Shown: one piece after another, positions 12,001-21,050 of the stretch
Layout: each line of letters opens with the position of its first letter
Numbering within the stretch: position 1 is the stretch's first letter
Assembly (NCBI RefSeq): GCF_014356525.2
Contig: NC_052511.1
Coordinates: forward strand, 16,415,942-16,479,941
Source of the DNA: Nilaparvata lugens
Lineage: Eukaryota > Arthropoda > Insecta > Hemiptera > Delphacidae
Reading direction: 5' to 3'
Length of the DNA: 64,000 nt
Position numbers and translations under genes: made by a program
The notes under the pieces: generated by a model
The model's database searches: none
The model's input: only the letters and a program-made list of their open reading frames with translations
Told to the model about the DNA's origin: nothing

Positions 12001-14084
12001 TACATTCTACAACTATAATATATATTATCATTCATTCTTTCATCAACCCTGAATTAGCAATCAATTCCTTCTATTCCAGATGGATCAATTATGCATGTCG
12101 TCTACGCTTCAATAATAATGATGAGATCTCTCATCAATATGGTTTAAAATTCTATCTTTTTGTATAATGTTAATGAGTAACTGAGGCCAGCGATTTCAAA
12201 GATATAATTAAAAATATGAATTTGAGTACCCTTTTTAGAATTATTTTGTCACGACGAAACGTTTCGGCTATATAACGCCATTATCAAGTCAATTTTAAAA
12301 AGGGTGCTCAGATTTATATTTCTAATCATATTCAGAAGTAACCCTGAAGGGAAAAATACATAACAATTTCAAAGATAATAACACAATATCAAGTTAGTGA
12401 TGCTAAAATATTGATACTTGGTCATAATGCATGCAGCCTGTAAATCTGGAAATTGGGTTCTAAAACTGACTTCAGAAGAAAAATTTATATGTTTTCCCAT
12501 TAACGTGACCTTGGTGGGATTGGAAAATGAACAAACTGAGTTTGCACTGAAGATTACGTCAAGTATGTCGTTGAAACTCGAGTCTAGCTTTTAATAAAAC
12601 TATCTTTGTGGATTTGACAATATTTGTGTAATCACTTTTTCACCTCATAATGAAGAAGTTCCACAACATTTCTGAAGACAGTGTAAATTTTCCAACGAAA
12701 TAAATTTGATATGGACTAATCTTATAGCTCAAATCTTATTATTATTATTAAGGTGCGTACAGATATAAGTGCCGCGAACATGATCAATTCACTTTTAATC
12801 AGCTGACTATATCTGTATTTTTACAGAAACGGTAAGATACAGATATAAAAAGCTTGGCATCAGCTGATTAAAAGTGAATTGCTCATGTTCGCGGCGCGTA
12901 AATTTGTACGCACCTTTACATGAATACTTTGAGAATTCAAGTTGGAATTGAAACTTATCAATTAAATTTCATAGTATGGTCAGTTCTTTCTTGTTCAAAT
13001 GAGTTAATTAGTTTCTGCTAATTCTCTTCAAAAATGATAATATTATAATGCATTCATTTATCGTATCGAATTTGTAGGGACAAATAAAATCTGATTCTAT
13101 TCAGATTGAGGCAGTGACAAATCTCGTATCACTCCTTCGCCCAACTTAATTTTTGAGAATATTTATAAAAATATTGACTAATATGAGTGAAAGAATTGAG
13201 AGACAGGAGATGCGTGCAATTCTATCAATATTGATTAATACTTTTGGTATCAAGAAACTGAATAGACGAAACAGTCGTGTCTTCAAGTCAAGGTACTTGT
13301 AATTTTATGTAATTGAACTTTCAAGTAAATTAATTGGAATGCATAATAAATTATATAATTTATATGACCTTCACGTATTGAAAAAATGCATAAAAATCAA
13401 TTATTGGATTTTCATATCAATTCCTCACTCTGATCCTTTCATTTTTTGTCACAAAATTCAATCAATATGAGTCTCAGTTATTGGGGGAAAAAGATGCATG
13501 CATCAGAATCAATAGTATGAGACTGTTGGATTACCTTGCTTTTTAGATGACTGGCCATGTGCAGTGGAGCAGCCTGCAGCCTGGAGCAGAAGTCCTGGCT
13601 CTGGATTGGATGAATCCCCGGACGGAGATCCCCAAGTATCGTGACCGAAGTCAGGAACGGTGACCTGGAACCTGATGACTCCCCCATCACCGGTGACTGG
13701 CTCTGGATGCTGGAGATGGTCCAGCACTGCCGGGATCACATCACTACTAGTTCCCGCGGCTTCCTCGGGCACATAGTATCTGTTCCACTGATCATCCTGA
13801 GGAACCGGTGACTGCTGCTCCTTGTCAACATTGTTGTTATCTGCTTGCATGGTGTTGTAGTAGGTACGAGGTGACATGTCGTGGTACATACTATCCTGGT
13901 CCTGATAGCTCTTCAAAGTCATGTCGAAGACTGACGATTGGTGTTGATCGATCACCTCACCCTGGTCCAAATCCAGTAGTAGTTTGGTGTCACTTACTTC
14001 GCTGGAGGCCACGAGTTCCGAACTACTAACTGCCACTGTCGAAGAACTAACTCCCGATATTCCTATATCCGATGAGGACGACAT
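5239..14084 (-). CDS. zen: Zerknullt / Hox3 homeodomain transcription factor, three exons
   Basis: The gene encodes a nuclear DNA-binding protein of the Hox3/zen class, which in insects specifies or maintains extra-embryonic membranes. I join 14084..13535, 7717..7487 and 6161..5239; both introns are GT-AG and both junctions are phase 1, giving 567 residues. The homeodomain spans residues 195-254: the N-terminal arm has R3 and R5, and helix 3 has I47, Q50, N51 and R53 within [14 protein letters not shown]. The sequence [11 protein letters not shown] and the trailing KKDQKVKGL are typical of Hox3 proteins outside the fast-evolving dipteran zen genes. No YPWM hexapeptide is visible upstream. The N-terminal region is acidic and Ser/Gln-rich; the C-terminal region is Gln/Tyr/Asn-rich. 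The start at 14084 is the first in-frame ATG after an upstream stop, but see the uORF entry for a possible longer N-terminus. Confidence 0.93.
6162..7486 (-). other. zen: zen intron 2
   Basis: A 1,325-bp GT-AG intron with donor GTGAGT at 7486..7481 and acceptor AG at 6163..6162. It is AT-rich. I see no element or RNA inside it; the 66-codon frame at 6819-7019 is chance. Confidence 0.85.
7487..7717 (-). CDS. zen: zen exon 2 (complete homeodomain)
   Basis: A 231-bp exon is bounded by acceptor TTTCATTGCAG (ending 7718) and donor GTGG|GTGAGT (7487|7486). It encodes the end of codon 184 to the first base of codon 261, so the 60-residue homeodomain (195-254) and both short flanks lie in one exon. 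The N-terminal flank is [11 protein letters not shown]; the C-terminal flank KVKGLV matches the Hox3 style. Having the whole homeodomain in one exon fits Hox3-class genes, where an intron sits upstream of the homeobox. The extra intron directly after the homeobox is notable. Confidence 0.93.
8015..8094. repeat. 80-bp near-perfect hairpin in zen intron 1
   Basis: The arms GAAAACACAAATTGAAATTG and its near-complement AATTTTAATTTGTGTTTTC enclose a second paired block around TCAACCA/TGGTTGA and a short AT loop. The paired length is about 36 bp with few mismatches. The size fits a precursor microRNA or a very small MITE. It would be co-transcribed with zen. Confidence 0.6.
8978..9053. repeat. (AT)n-(GA)n compound microsatellite
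   Basis: An alternating AT run from about 8978 to 9026 is followed directly by (GA)n to 9053. It is a simple-sequence repeat inside zen intron 1. Confidence 0.95.
10074..10140. repeat. GA-rich low-complexity tract
   Basis: The segment is dominated by imperfect GAGAGA and GTGAGA. It keeps frames open on both strands (10044-10229 plus, 10020-10202 minus), which I regard as a composition effect and not as genes. Confidence 0.7.
10650..10910 (+). repeat. Segment with repeated long G runs
   Basis: The motif TTGCGACATG occurs twice (about 10661 and 10791) and each is followed by A/T-rich text interrupted by runs of six to nine G (about 10682, 10716, 10777 and 10806). The strand asymmetry is extreme for this window. 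A frame of 83 codons runs through it without recognisable similarity. It may be a relic of an unknown repeat. Confidence 0.4.
11083..11336. repeat. Tandem array of 70-bp units in zen intron 1
   Basis: Four units begin ATCTTTGTAATTAATCA at 11083, 11153, 11223 and 11280. The first two are virtually identical 70-mers; the last two lack an internal segment around GTCTCTGTAAGACT and are 55-57 bp. The near-identity suggests recent expansion. Confidence 0.9.
12210..12330 (-). repeat. Long hairpin with hammerhead-like core
   Basis: On the minus strand the core reads UUGAUAA, U, GGC, an 8-nt loop, GCC, GAA, ACG-UUU-CGU, C. That is a hammerhead layout with stem II GGC/GCC and stem III ACG/CGU. The flanks form a long stem I: GAGCACCCUUUUUA on one side and UAAAAAGGGUACUC on the other. 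Relative to the catalytic consensus CUGANGA, positions 3 and 8 are U and A. It lies in zen intron 1 on the zen sense strand. Origin is probably a Penelope-like or similar ribozyme-bearing element; activity is doubtful. Confidence 0.55.
12751..12915. mobile_element. Palindromic MITE with TTA target duplication
   Basis: The ends are AGGTGCGTAC and its complement GTACGCACCT; the arms stay complementary for about 55 bp through GCCGCGAACATGA and CAATTCACTTTTAATCAGCTGA. TTA flanks both sides (12748-12750 and 12916-12918). A 3-bp TTA/TAA duplication is typical of PIF/Harbinger-type elements. There is no coding capacity, so it is non-autonomous. Confidence 0.8.
13535..14084 (-). CDS. zen: zen exon 1 (N-terminal region)
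   Basis: This exon encodes residues 1-183 plus one base of codon 184. It begins [11 protein letters not shown] and ends at the donor CAAG|GTAATC (last exonic base 13535). The content is low-complexity and disordered: Ser-rich at 1-45, acidic and Gln-rich around 55-115, and a Gly/Pro-rich end. One aromatic patch, [10 protein letters not shown], lies near the middle, but no canonical YPWM motif for Extradenticle contact is present. The in-frame upstream sequence has no earlier ATG before a stop; a frame extension to 14123 would need a TTG start and is not adopted. The ATG context (GGGATGTCG) is only moderate. Confidence 0.85.
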
Positions 14085-14119
14085 CCCTCCCCCTCCCTCT
14101 CTTCTACTTACTCTTCCGG

Positions 14120-14152
14120 TCAACCCCCTCCCCCGCCACCACTACCGTTCAT
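14120..14152 (-). other. Short Gly-rich uORF before zen
   Basis: ATG at 14152 opens MNGSGGGGGG and stops at TGA 14122..14120, 36 bp before the zen ATG at 14084. The frame differs from zen by the equivalent of one base within a G run. Either it is a real regulatory uORF, or a one-base homopolymer error hides a longer zen N-terminus. Confidence 0.4.
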
Positions 14153-15228
14153 TGATAAACTCGTACTACTTTCCCCCACCATGTCCACTCCGTTCATTCA
14201 TGAGTTGTAGAGGAAGAAGTATGAGTAGAAATATTTGGTTTTCCCCACCCGACAGCAGTTAGCCACCCTTGGATCTAGCTTATCGAACTGGGTCAATACA
14301 ATCGATGACACAAAATACAAGTTCTGGTTGGTGTTTTTACAGCGTACTCTTTTTTCTCTCATATCACTCGCAAATGTCGTCAGATTTCTTTATAGCATCA
14401 AGCATGAAGTTTTTGTCCAAATTTACTACTTATTATCGTACATTCATCAATCTTAATAGAACAGAGTGATAAAGCTCTCCTCAAAGAACTTATCCTCAAA
14501 AATCTTTTCCAAGGGTAGAAAACATCATCTTAGATGGAAAAAATGTATATCTTCTCTATAATCCTTCTCCTGAGAGCGTTTAGCTTCGAAAATCAGGTTT
14601 CAAGACATGTATCAATAGAATGGGATCACTCTCCATTCAATTTAGAAAGCTCAAATTAAATATTGTGTTAAACATATATCCACAGCTTCCACACCTCAGA
14701 ATATGTGAAAAATTAATCCTTTTTTCCCCTTTTTTTGTAGTTAGTTTGTTAATCAAATTTCATAGCGAATATCTATCAAAAAATATATCCCAGCTTCACA
14801 AGATACTGTCTCAAGTATTCTTATTCGAATTCCAATTACTCCAAAAAAATATAAGAATATTAATTTAATGTATCTAGGTAAAAAAATGTATCATTGCTTT
14901 GAATTTGATCGATCAGCTTCAAGTTCTGGAATTAGAAATGAAGATAGCATTAGTTTACGTCATGCATGTAGATGGTAAAGTTACAACATTTTGATAGAGT
15001 TATCCTCGAATGCACAACAGTAAAAAAATATTATGAGTATGTTCTTTGGATCTTGAAGAATATTTTTCTTTGTTGAAGAATTCAAGCATAATTCATTGTA
15101 ATTAATACTCAATCAATTTGTTCAATTTTTCATTCCAATTTGTACTCCTATTCAATCAACATTGAAACACGATAGCATACGATTCTTTATTTTATGAAGG
15201 CACTATCTTGTATTTCGTCTATTGAGTG
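14153..15228. other. zen upstream region
   Basis: This should hold the zen 5' UTR and promoter. I cannot place a TATA box or initiator with confidence. The frames at 14235-14868 (plus) are AT-rich and unrelated to any family I know. Confidence 0.4.
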
Positions 15229-15369
15229 CTGGTTGCACAAAAGCCGTTTCAATCGTGATAAATTCCACGAGAACCAATCAGAGAAGCCGTCTTATCAAAA
15301 AGGCCTTCTCTGATTGGTTCTCGGGAAATTAATCACGGTTAAAATTTAACTGGCTTTTGTGCAACCGGG
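15229..15369. mobile_element. Palindromic MITE, GGTTGCACAAAAGCC family
   Basis: Left end GGTTGCACAAAAGCC and right end GGCTTTTGTGCAACC are exact complements. Inside, GAGAACCAATCAGAGAAG pairs with CTTCTCTGATTGGTTCTC. The element is about 140 bp and non-coding. A diverged second copy lies at 18.2 kb. Confidence 0.85.
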
Positions 15370-16560
15370 CCATAGTCTGGAAATACTGTCTGAAATGGGT
15401 ATCAATTGAAATCAAACTTTGGTTCAGGTACTCAATAGAATTTAAATCTTATTAGTGGTCTATTCAAAGTAGAATATTCTCTGAATATTCTCATTTAGTT
15501 TATAGACCCATTTCTTTCAACAACTGTTTATGACAAACCTGTAAAATCTATAGAAATTTTAGCAAAGTTAAAGTAATCTAAGAAATCTCAGCAGTCCATT
15601 GGTCTGTCAGTGACTGATACATTGATGTACGGTAGTAGAAGTATATCTAACAGAGGTAATTGTTTTAATGGAATAAATGGTTCCAAATACAAGGAGATGT
15701 CATCCGTGTTCATGGAGAGAGGATAGTTTACGCCAAGGATGGTATATAACACCATCTACGAGTATACTCTATTCTTGTATTTACTCAGTAGATTGTTTAA
15801 GAAATTATTTAGTTTGTTCTATCCCAATAAAAATTTGTCTAGCCATGCTTTTCACACAAGTTTATTGAACGGTGTCCAATGTTGGTTTCAGTGAAGCTAG
15901 TAACTCGATTAAAATTACCACCCAAAGCCGATAATCACAAAAATAGAACTTCTAATGAATAACATAAACTATCTCTATGAATTCGTTTCATTTCCATGTT
16001 CCTTGAGTTTTAACTTCAAATTTTTCTCCACAAGTAGCCTTTGGTGAGGTCCTCGTTATAATGGCAGTGTTGATTGGCAATGGTATTGCTATCCTTGTCT
16101 ATCATTAAACAAAGCTGATAGCGCTATCTCTTTCTCGCTTTGGTCTGTTGCCAGATCATCTTTTAACACTGTAGAATTAATAATTAATTAACAGATATTT
16201 TTTTAATCAATTTTTTTCTCACATTACATGAATAATAAGTTTTACAAATTGAATTAATCATTATACATAATTATATCATCTTATATCTATCATTTCATCT
16301 TGATTATGAAAATATTGAAAAATATAATTTATTGACTCATAAAATATCATTGATTATTTTAAACGTAAATGAACCGTTAATATTACATCAATAAGCCTGT
16401 ATCAGCTAACCGTCTATAGAAGTCATTGACAGGATCGGCAACGTTTTTCTCCTATCTTTCTTCACTGCAATTATAACGTGGACCACACTATATTTGAGTA
16501 ACATTTCTACGAAATTGAAAGTAGGCCTATGAAGGATCATCTTCAAGGAGAATAAGCATC
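15370..16560. other. Non-coding AT-rich DNA
   Basis: No gene was recognised. Around 16040-16190 a more GC-balanced block contains CAGTGTTGATTGGCAA and a weak inverted counterpart near 16155-16180; this may be a decayed MITE but the complementarity is poor. Confidence 0.4.
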
Positions 16561-16563
16561 ATG

Positions 16564-16730
16564 AACAGGAAGTCGGTTTCCGGTCATTGTTGGGTCTGGA
16601 GGTTGGGTATATTCGTAGTCCGAATTCAAGAATGACGCATCACCGACTGCACTGAGATTGGATGCACTGAGATTCCACCCCTGAATCGTTTCAACCCGTC
16701 CGAACAATATTTGATTCCTGACTTCCTGTT
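16564..16730. mobile_element. MITE-like element with AACAGGAAGTC termini
   Basis: AACAGGAAGTC at 16564 is matched by an exact inverted GACTTCCTGTT ending at 16730. Complementarity continues weakly inward (ATTGTT, GGTTG). The interior has a direct repeat GCACTGAGATT. It is 167 bp long with no coding capacity. Confidence 0.55.
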
Positions 16731-17104
16731 TATTAGGCTACATCTATATGAGCAGTATCAGTAACGCCATCAAAAATATCTAATTTTGTCCTCCAAACCT
16801 GGAAATTATATGCAATGACAATCTCTTGACTGTACCCTATTAGGTTATGTCCGATGAGCGATTTTGCTCATCCTACCCTACCTCTCTCTCCTATACAATA
16901 CTTCGCTTACGTTTGTCTTAGCTAATGAAATTGCCGTATATCGATTGAGGTTGAGATGTAAACCTATTTTTTCATCCACTTTATTGTTCCAGGAGAAAAC
17001 TTTACATTTTTTTCACATTTTCAAGATTTGAGACTTGCATCGAAATAAGGTTATGAAGAAGTTGGAAATAACTATAGGAAAAAAACACCTAGTTGTGTGT
17101 GACT

Positions 17105-17995
17105 TGTTGACCGAGCGAAGTGAGGTCTAAGATTCAAGTCGACGGTTTTGCATTTCTCTTTATGTTTGAATATCTATATGTTTAAATACTTATATGTTCA
17201 AATATTCATATGTTGCGCATTTACAGCGAAACGCAGCAATAGATTTTCATGAAATTTGACAGGTATGTTCATTTTTGAATTTCGCGACGACGTATACATA
17301 AGGTTTTATAAAATTTTGCATTTTAAGGATAATACAGAAGAAAAAGGAGTTTCCTTCAAACACCATTATTACCGTAAAAATTAGACTATAGAATTATTCA
17401 TCATAAATCAGCTGTCTAGTAAACTATAATACTACCCGTTCAAAAACATCAAACATCTTGAAAATGTATCTTTCCATCAATGTTAGTAGACAATAGTTGT
17501 ATACTAACTTTGTCTTCCCATAAGCTGAGACCATGATTCTAGTTTGGAGTTATTGATAGAAAACATTTATTTTACATTATTCTTTTTTAATATGATGATT
17601 AAAATTGCAACCAATATTATTGAAAAGAAATTGATTTTTAAAATCATGAAAAGTGCGAAATGAAGTTTGTAGGAAATCAGCATTATGGTAGGTAGTTTAT
17701 TTTGTTAATTTCAACACACCGATTTTTCGCCAACACAACAACACAGAATATTCTCTGATGGGTTGATTGGATTGGCGTATCGACATTATGTCATTAGTAA
17801 TACATTCCGGGACGACACGTTACGGTACGATAGGACAGAATCTAGGTTTATTTAGGATTTTTTCTAGACTAATTATTTTAGTTAGATTTTAACTAGATTT
17901 CTTCTAAATAATTTTAAATTGATAAAGTATTTATTAATTTTTGTTGTATAAGCAGGTCAATGTAACTTACTGAGCGCGAGGTCTACTGTTCTCAG
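17105..17995 (+). repeat. Gene-less 0.9-kb repeat, GAGCG...GAGGTCTA termini
   Basis: The segment begins near TTGACCGAGCGAAGTGAGGT and ends near CTGAGCGCGAGGTCTACT, so a related GAGCG/GAGGTCTA motif occurs in direct orientation at both ends. Just inside the start is a short array of TATGTT-AATA-like units (17160-17215) and then TTTACAGCGAAACGCAGCA. I recognise the general style as an interspersed non-coding repeat of insects but cannot name its class. No open frame of note. Confidence 0.45.
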
Positions 17996-18112
17996 AAATA
18001 CTAGTTATAGAAAATTCGGTTCTTCTGTCCTACAGGGCTCCTTCAAGCATTTAACTTTCTGGATTGGCTTCCGGAGTTCTTGGTACCTTCGATTAAATTG
18101 AAAAGAGAATTA

Positions 18113-18190
18113 GTATAGCTTTTTGTTGGTGGGGAGTCCCTTGCGGGAAGGTCTCGTCTCACCTGCATAATATATTACAATATTCAAGCC
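18113..18190 (+). repeat. Dispersed repeat, copy 1
   Basis: The block contains GTTGGTGGGGAGTCCCTTGC, then GGAAGGTCTCGTCTCACCTG, and ends near AAGCCGTCA. Related blocks occur at 21.66 kb and 27.32 kb in the same orientation. Class unknown. Confidence 0.5.
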
Positions 18191-18212
18191 GTCATTATCA
18201 TAGTTGAGCAAT

Positions 18213-18363
18213 TCCGGTTGCATAAGGCCGGTTAAATTTTAATCGTGGTTAATTTCACGGGAGCCAATCAGGGAAGGCTTTTTGGAAAAGACGGCTTCTC
18301 TGATTGGTTCTAGTGGAGTTAATCACGATTAAAACTTACTTAACGAATATTGTGCGACTGGGT
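18213..18363. mobile_element. Diverged second copy of the GGTTGCAC MITE
   Basis: Left part CCGGTTGCATAAGGCCGGTT and right end GTGCGACTGGGTC flank complementary arms with TTTTAATCGTG and CCAATCAG / CTGATTGG. It is the same family as 15229-15369 with more substitutions. Confidence 0.7.
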
Positions 18364-18369
18364 CTGAAG

Positions 18370-19220
18370 GTTTCAGCAGTGAAAATGGAGAGGAAGAGCC
18401 TCAAAACTGTTTCAAATTTTCAAACCTATGAAGACAAAAATAAATCGAAAGTTATTTTATTTATTACAGATAGATACGAACACAGCTGAAACAATTTTAT
18501 CCTATTTCATCGTTCTAAAACTACGAACATTTGAAATATTTAAATACTTGAACCGCTAAAACTCGAATACTTGACTGGAGCTGTAACTACTAACTAGTAT
18601 CTGTCAAACTAGTTATCGAATAGGAATTTCCTCTCAGAATATTTATTCTATTATTTAGGATGCTGCTAGTTGTTCTTGACTACTGAGAGATTTCTGTCTA
18701 AATATAGGTCGATGAGATGTCCACCAATAACCGTAGGCTACTTCTACATACATCAGGCTGGATTGAATGCGAATTACAGAAAAATGTCTGCTTGTTGCGT
18801 AGCTTTCTCCTCTCAAAACAATCTTCTTGACAGCTTCTGTTTTCTAGTTACAATAAGGCAGACAAAATTCGCTCTTTTCCTACTAGTTTCTTATGAACTA
18901 TTATTGGAAGTTTAGAAAATTATTCTAATAGTTTTATGGAAATAGAATATTGGTTGGAAATCTTAGAGAAGCTCAGTTGAACTCGAGAAACAGACAAGAT
19001 GGAAATTGATGATCCAAAATATGATAAATTTTGGATAAGAATAGTCATAAGAGAAAAATGTATCTCATGAGTCAAACGTATTCTGTGAAGACAACAAAAA
19101 TCAATGTCTGTGATGTGAATTGAATGAAAAATTGGTTTTGCTGCTACAGAATTATAATAAGTATGAATAAAATTGAACGGAGTCGCTTTATCCACAGGAA
19201 TCATTGAGAAATCGATAAAT
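18370..19220. other. Non-coding AT-rich DNA
   Basis: The open frames at 18670-18915 (plus) and 18920-19252 (minus) have no recognisable domain and skewed AT codons. I do not call a gene. Confidence 0.4.
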
Positions 19221-19225
19221 ATATT

Positions 19226-19290
19226 CAGAGTGTTTACGAACTCCAAGAACAATGCCCTAGAGTATTGGTAGGGAGCTCGTAAACACCCTG
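19226..19290. repeat. Short hairpin repeat
   Basis: CAGAGTGTTTACGAACTCC and GGAGCTCGTAAACACCCTG are complementary at 17 of 19 positions around a 27-base loop. The outer motif ACAGGGTGTTTACGAGCTCC resembles ends of small interspersed elements. It is about 65 bp and non-coding. Confidence 0.6.
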
Positions 19291-19749
19291 TATTTTGAAT
19301 TTTATTCCAATCCCTTAAACTGAATAGATATCAAGCATTATCAACACTATCAAATTCTCTCTCTAGGCTATAATCATATTTGATGACCCTTAATAGTTTT
19401 AAATGCGACGATTCGAACCCATCCCATTAAGAGAATTCATTAACACTAATGTGCAATTAATTTGGTGTTCCACTATGGATCGCTATTGCCGTAGTTCTCC
19501 TGTAACCGCTGTTCAATTGTGAATGAAAGTGTTATTCAAATCATATTCAGTGGATCAGTTCTAGGTTGATTGACCCTCACCAAAATACAGAAACATGACT
19601 GGTTACAACAAGCTTAAGTAAAATGCTCTACTTGGTCAAAGTAAAATGTGTTATAGAAAGTGAATTTTCTGGACTCTATTCTTTGAAAGGATATAATCGA
19701 AGGTGAGCTATTTGGATATTATGTTTGTTGTTTCTTAATCTTGTAGTTT

Positions 19750-19865
19750 TGTGCATTGTGAATAGATAGATAGATAAACGTCTTTTATTTCCACTTTATA
19801 GCATTACAAAAAGTGATGTGGGCGAAGTTGAGGCAATAAGATCCCCTCCTTCCACTTAACACACG
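19750..19865 (-). repeat. LINE-like 3' tail remnant (ATCT tail)
   Basis: Read on the minus strand the segment ends AAATAAAAGACGTTTATC followed by an (ATCT) repeat. Such a microsatellite tail is typical of truncated LINE 3' ends. No coding part remains. Confidence 0.45.
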
Positions 19866-19869
19866 ATTT

Positions 19870-20985
19870 TATTGGTTACATAAAAAAATGTATAAAAATA
19901 TACCTTGATCATACAACATTTCAAAATGTGATTCATCTCAATTCAATTCACAGTATTGTGAATTGAAATTTTGGAGTTCATGATAAAGTAGCGTAGCTTT
20001 TGAACCCAGACTACAATGGATATTTAAAAGTCATTTATTTATTGAGGTTGATTTTCAGTTGGTAGAAAGTTTAATCAACCAAATACCAAGTCAAAATCAT
20101 GAATTGAAGTGAAAGATGAAGATGATATTTGGAATAAGCTGGTATAATTCAATAACTTTTGATCTGAAGTTTTCTACGAATTTTGAAAATTTGTGTGTAA
20201 TCATAGGGAGATGAGAACTCAGATGGATGATGAGGAATTTTGTGTTAATGTTAGAATAGATTGAGCACCATTTTTTCATGATACATCCATGAGCGAATTG
20301 TTTGTTACGTGTAGTTCTAGGAAGACAGCTCAGGTAATTCCATGATCTCATCTATTCTACGTATAGTTTGGGTTACGCAGCCTACAAAGTGAAGGCATTA
20401 TAGTGAAGGAGTGAAGGCTTTAGGACAGAACGCTGAACAATAGAGACGTATCTCTGAAAAGACACAAGTAACCTAATCTTATCGTTCAAGATGCTTCCAG
20501 GCTTGGGGAAAACACCTCATTTACAAAATTTCTGAAAAGTGGACAAAGTCTTCAAAAACCATTCTCAACGGTCACAATAGGTCATTCTCTTTGTTCTTGC
20601 TATTTGTTCAAAATTGGGGGCTTCCCATCAATTTGTAACAAAAAATGTTTTTTTCGACAATATTACGTCTACTCTCACCAATTCAAAACTGATTCTACTT
20701 TCTCTCATTGTTGATTTGCATTGACCATAAATATGCATCCATAATATTATATCTCGTACAATATTTCAGACGATTGAAACCAAAGAAACACTATTTGAAT
20801 TTTTAGTTTCATGAGTAATTATCAAGATCTTAATTGAATAAAAATGAGGCAAATTCATTTTTGAAAGAGCTCGATTTTTCCTTATATCAAAGGCTTTTTA
20901 GATTGAGAGATAATATTGATAATTTGATTCAATTCAAGTCAATCTTTCATCTATCTCTCTTTAAACGATTTATTTTATTCATTCG
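19870..20985. other. Non-coding AT-rich DNA
   Basis: No gene, RNA or clear repeat was recognised. The minus frame 20097-20351 lacks any known domain. Confidence 0.4.
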
Positions 20986-20992
20986 ATCTATC

Positions 20993-21050
20993 TAAATTTG
21001 GGAAGGAACAGTTTTGGGCTTCAAGCCTGTTGCTCCTTTCCCAATTATTA
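20993..21050 (+). repeat. LINE-type terminal hairpin
   Basis: TTGGGAAGGAACAG, then TTTTGGGCTTCAAGCCTGTT, then GCTCCTTTCCCAA form nested complementary blocks (TTGGGAAGG with CCTTTCCCAA, AACAG with CTGTT, GGCTT with AAGCC). The centre matches the recurrent hairpin of other LINE tails in this window. Confidence 0.55.

Larger units (their letters stand above)
7718..13534 (-). other. zen: zen intron 1
   Basis: A 5,817-bp GT-AG intron with donor GTAATC at 13534 and acceptor AG at 7719..7718. It carries the repeats listed separately: a hairpin at 8.0 kb, microsatellites at 9.0 and 10.1 kb, a G-run segment at 10.7 kb, a tandem array at 11.1 kb, a hammerhead-like hairpin at 12.3 kb and a MITE at 12.8 kb. 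The stretch 8560-8960 is less AT-rich and holds a forkhead-like TGTAAACAAA (about 8705) and two TTTATGG (Caudal-type) motifs (about 8866 and 8897), making it the best candidate for intronic regulation. No other coding exon was recognised. Confidence 0.85.

Noticed and set aside
16850..16875. GATGAGC-GATTTT-GCTCATC hairpin as a terminator or RNA element
   Set aside because: A 7-bp stem without T run or context; compatible with chance or a repeat end.
19226..19290. Hox microRNA (miR-10 / miR-993) at the ACACCCTGTA hairpin
   Set aside because: The ACCCTGTA string is reminiscent of miR-10 but the following bases do not match miR-10 or miR-993 as I remember them, and the hairpin arms do not correspond. 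No other match to these microRNAs was found by eye.
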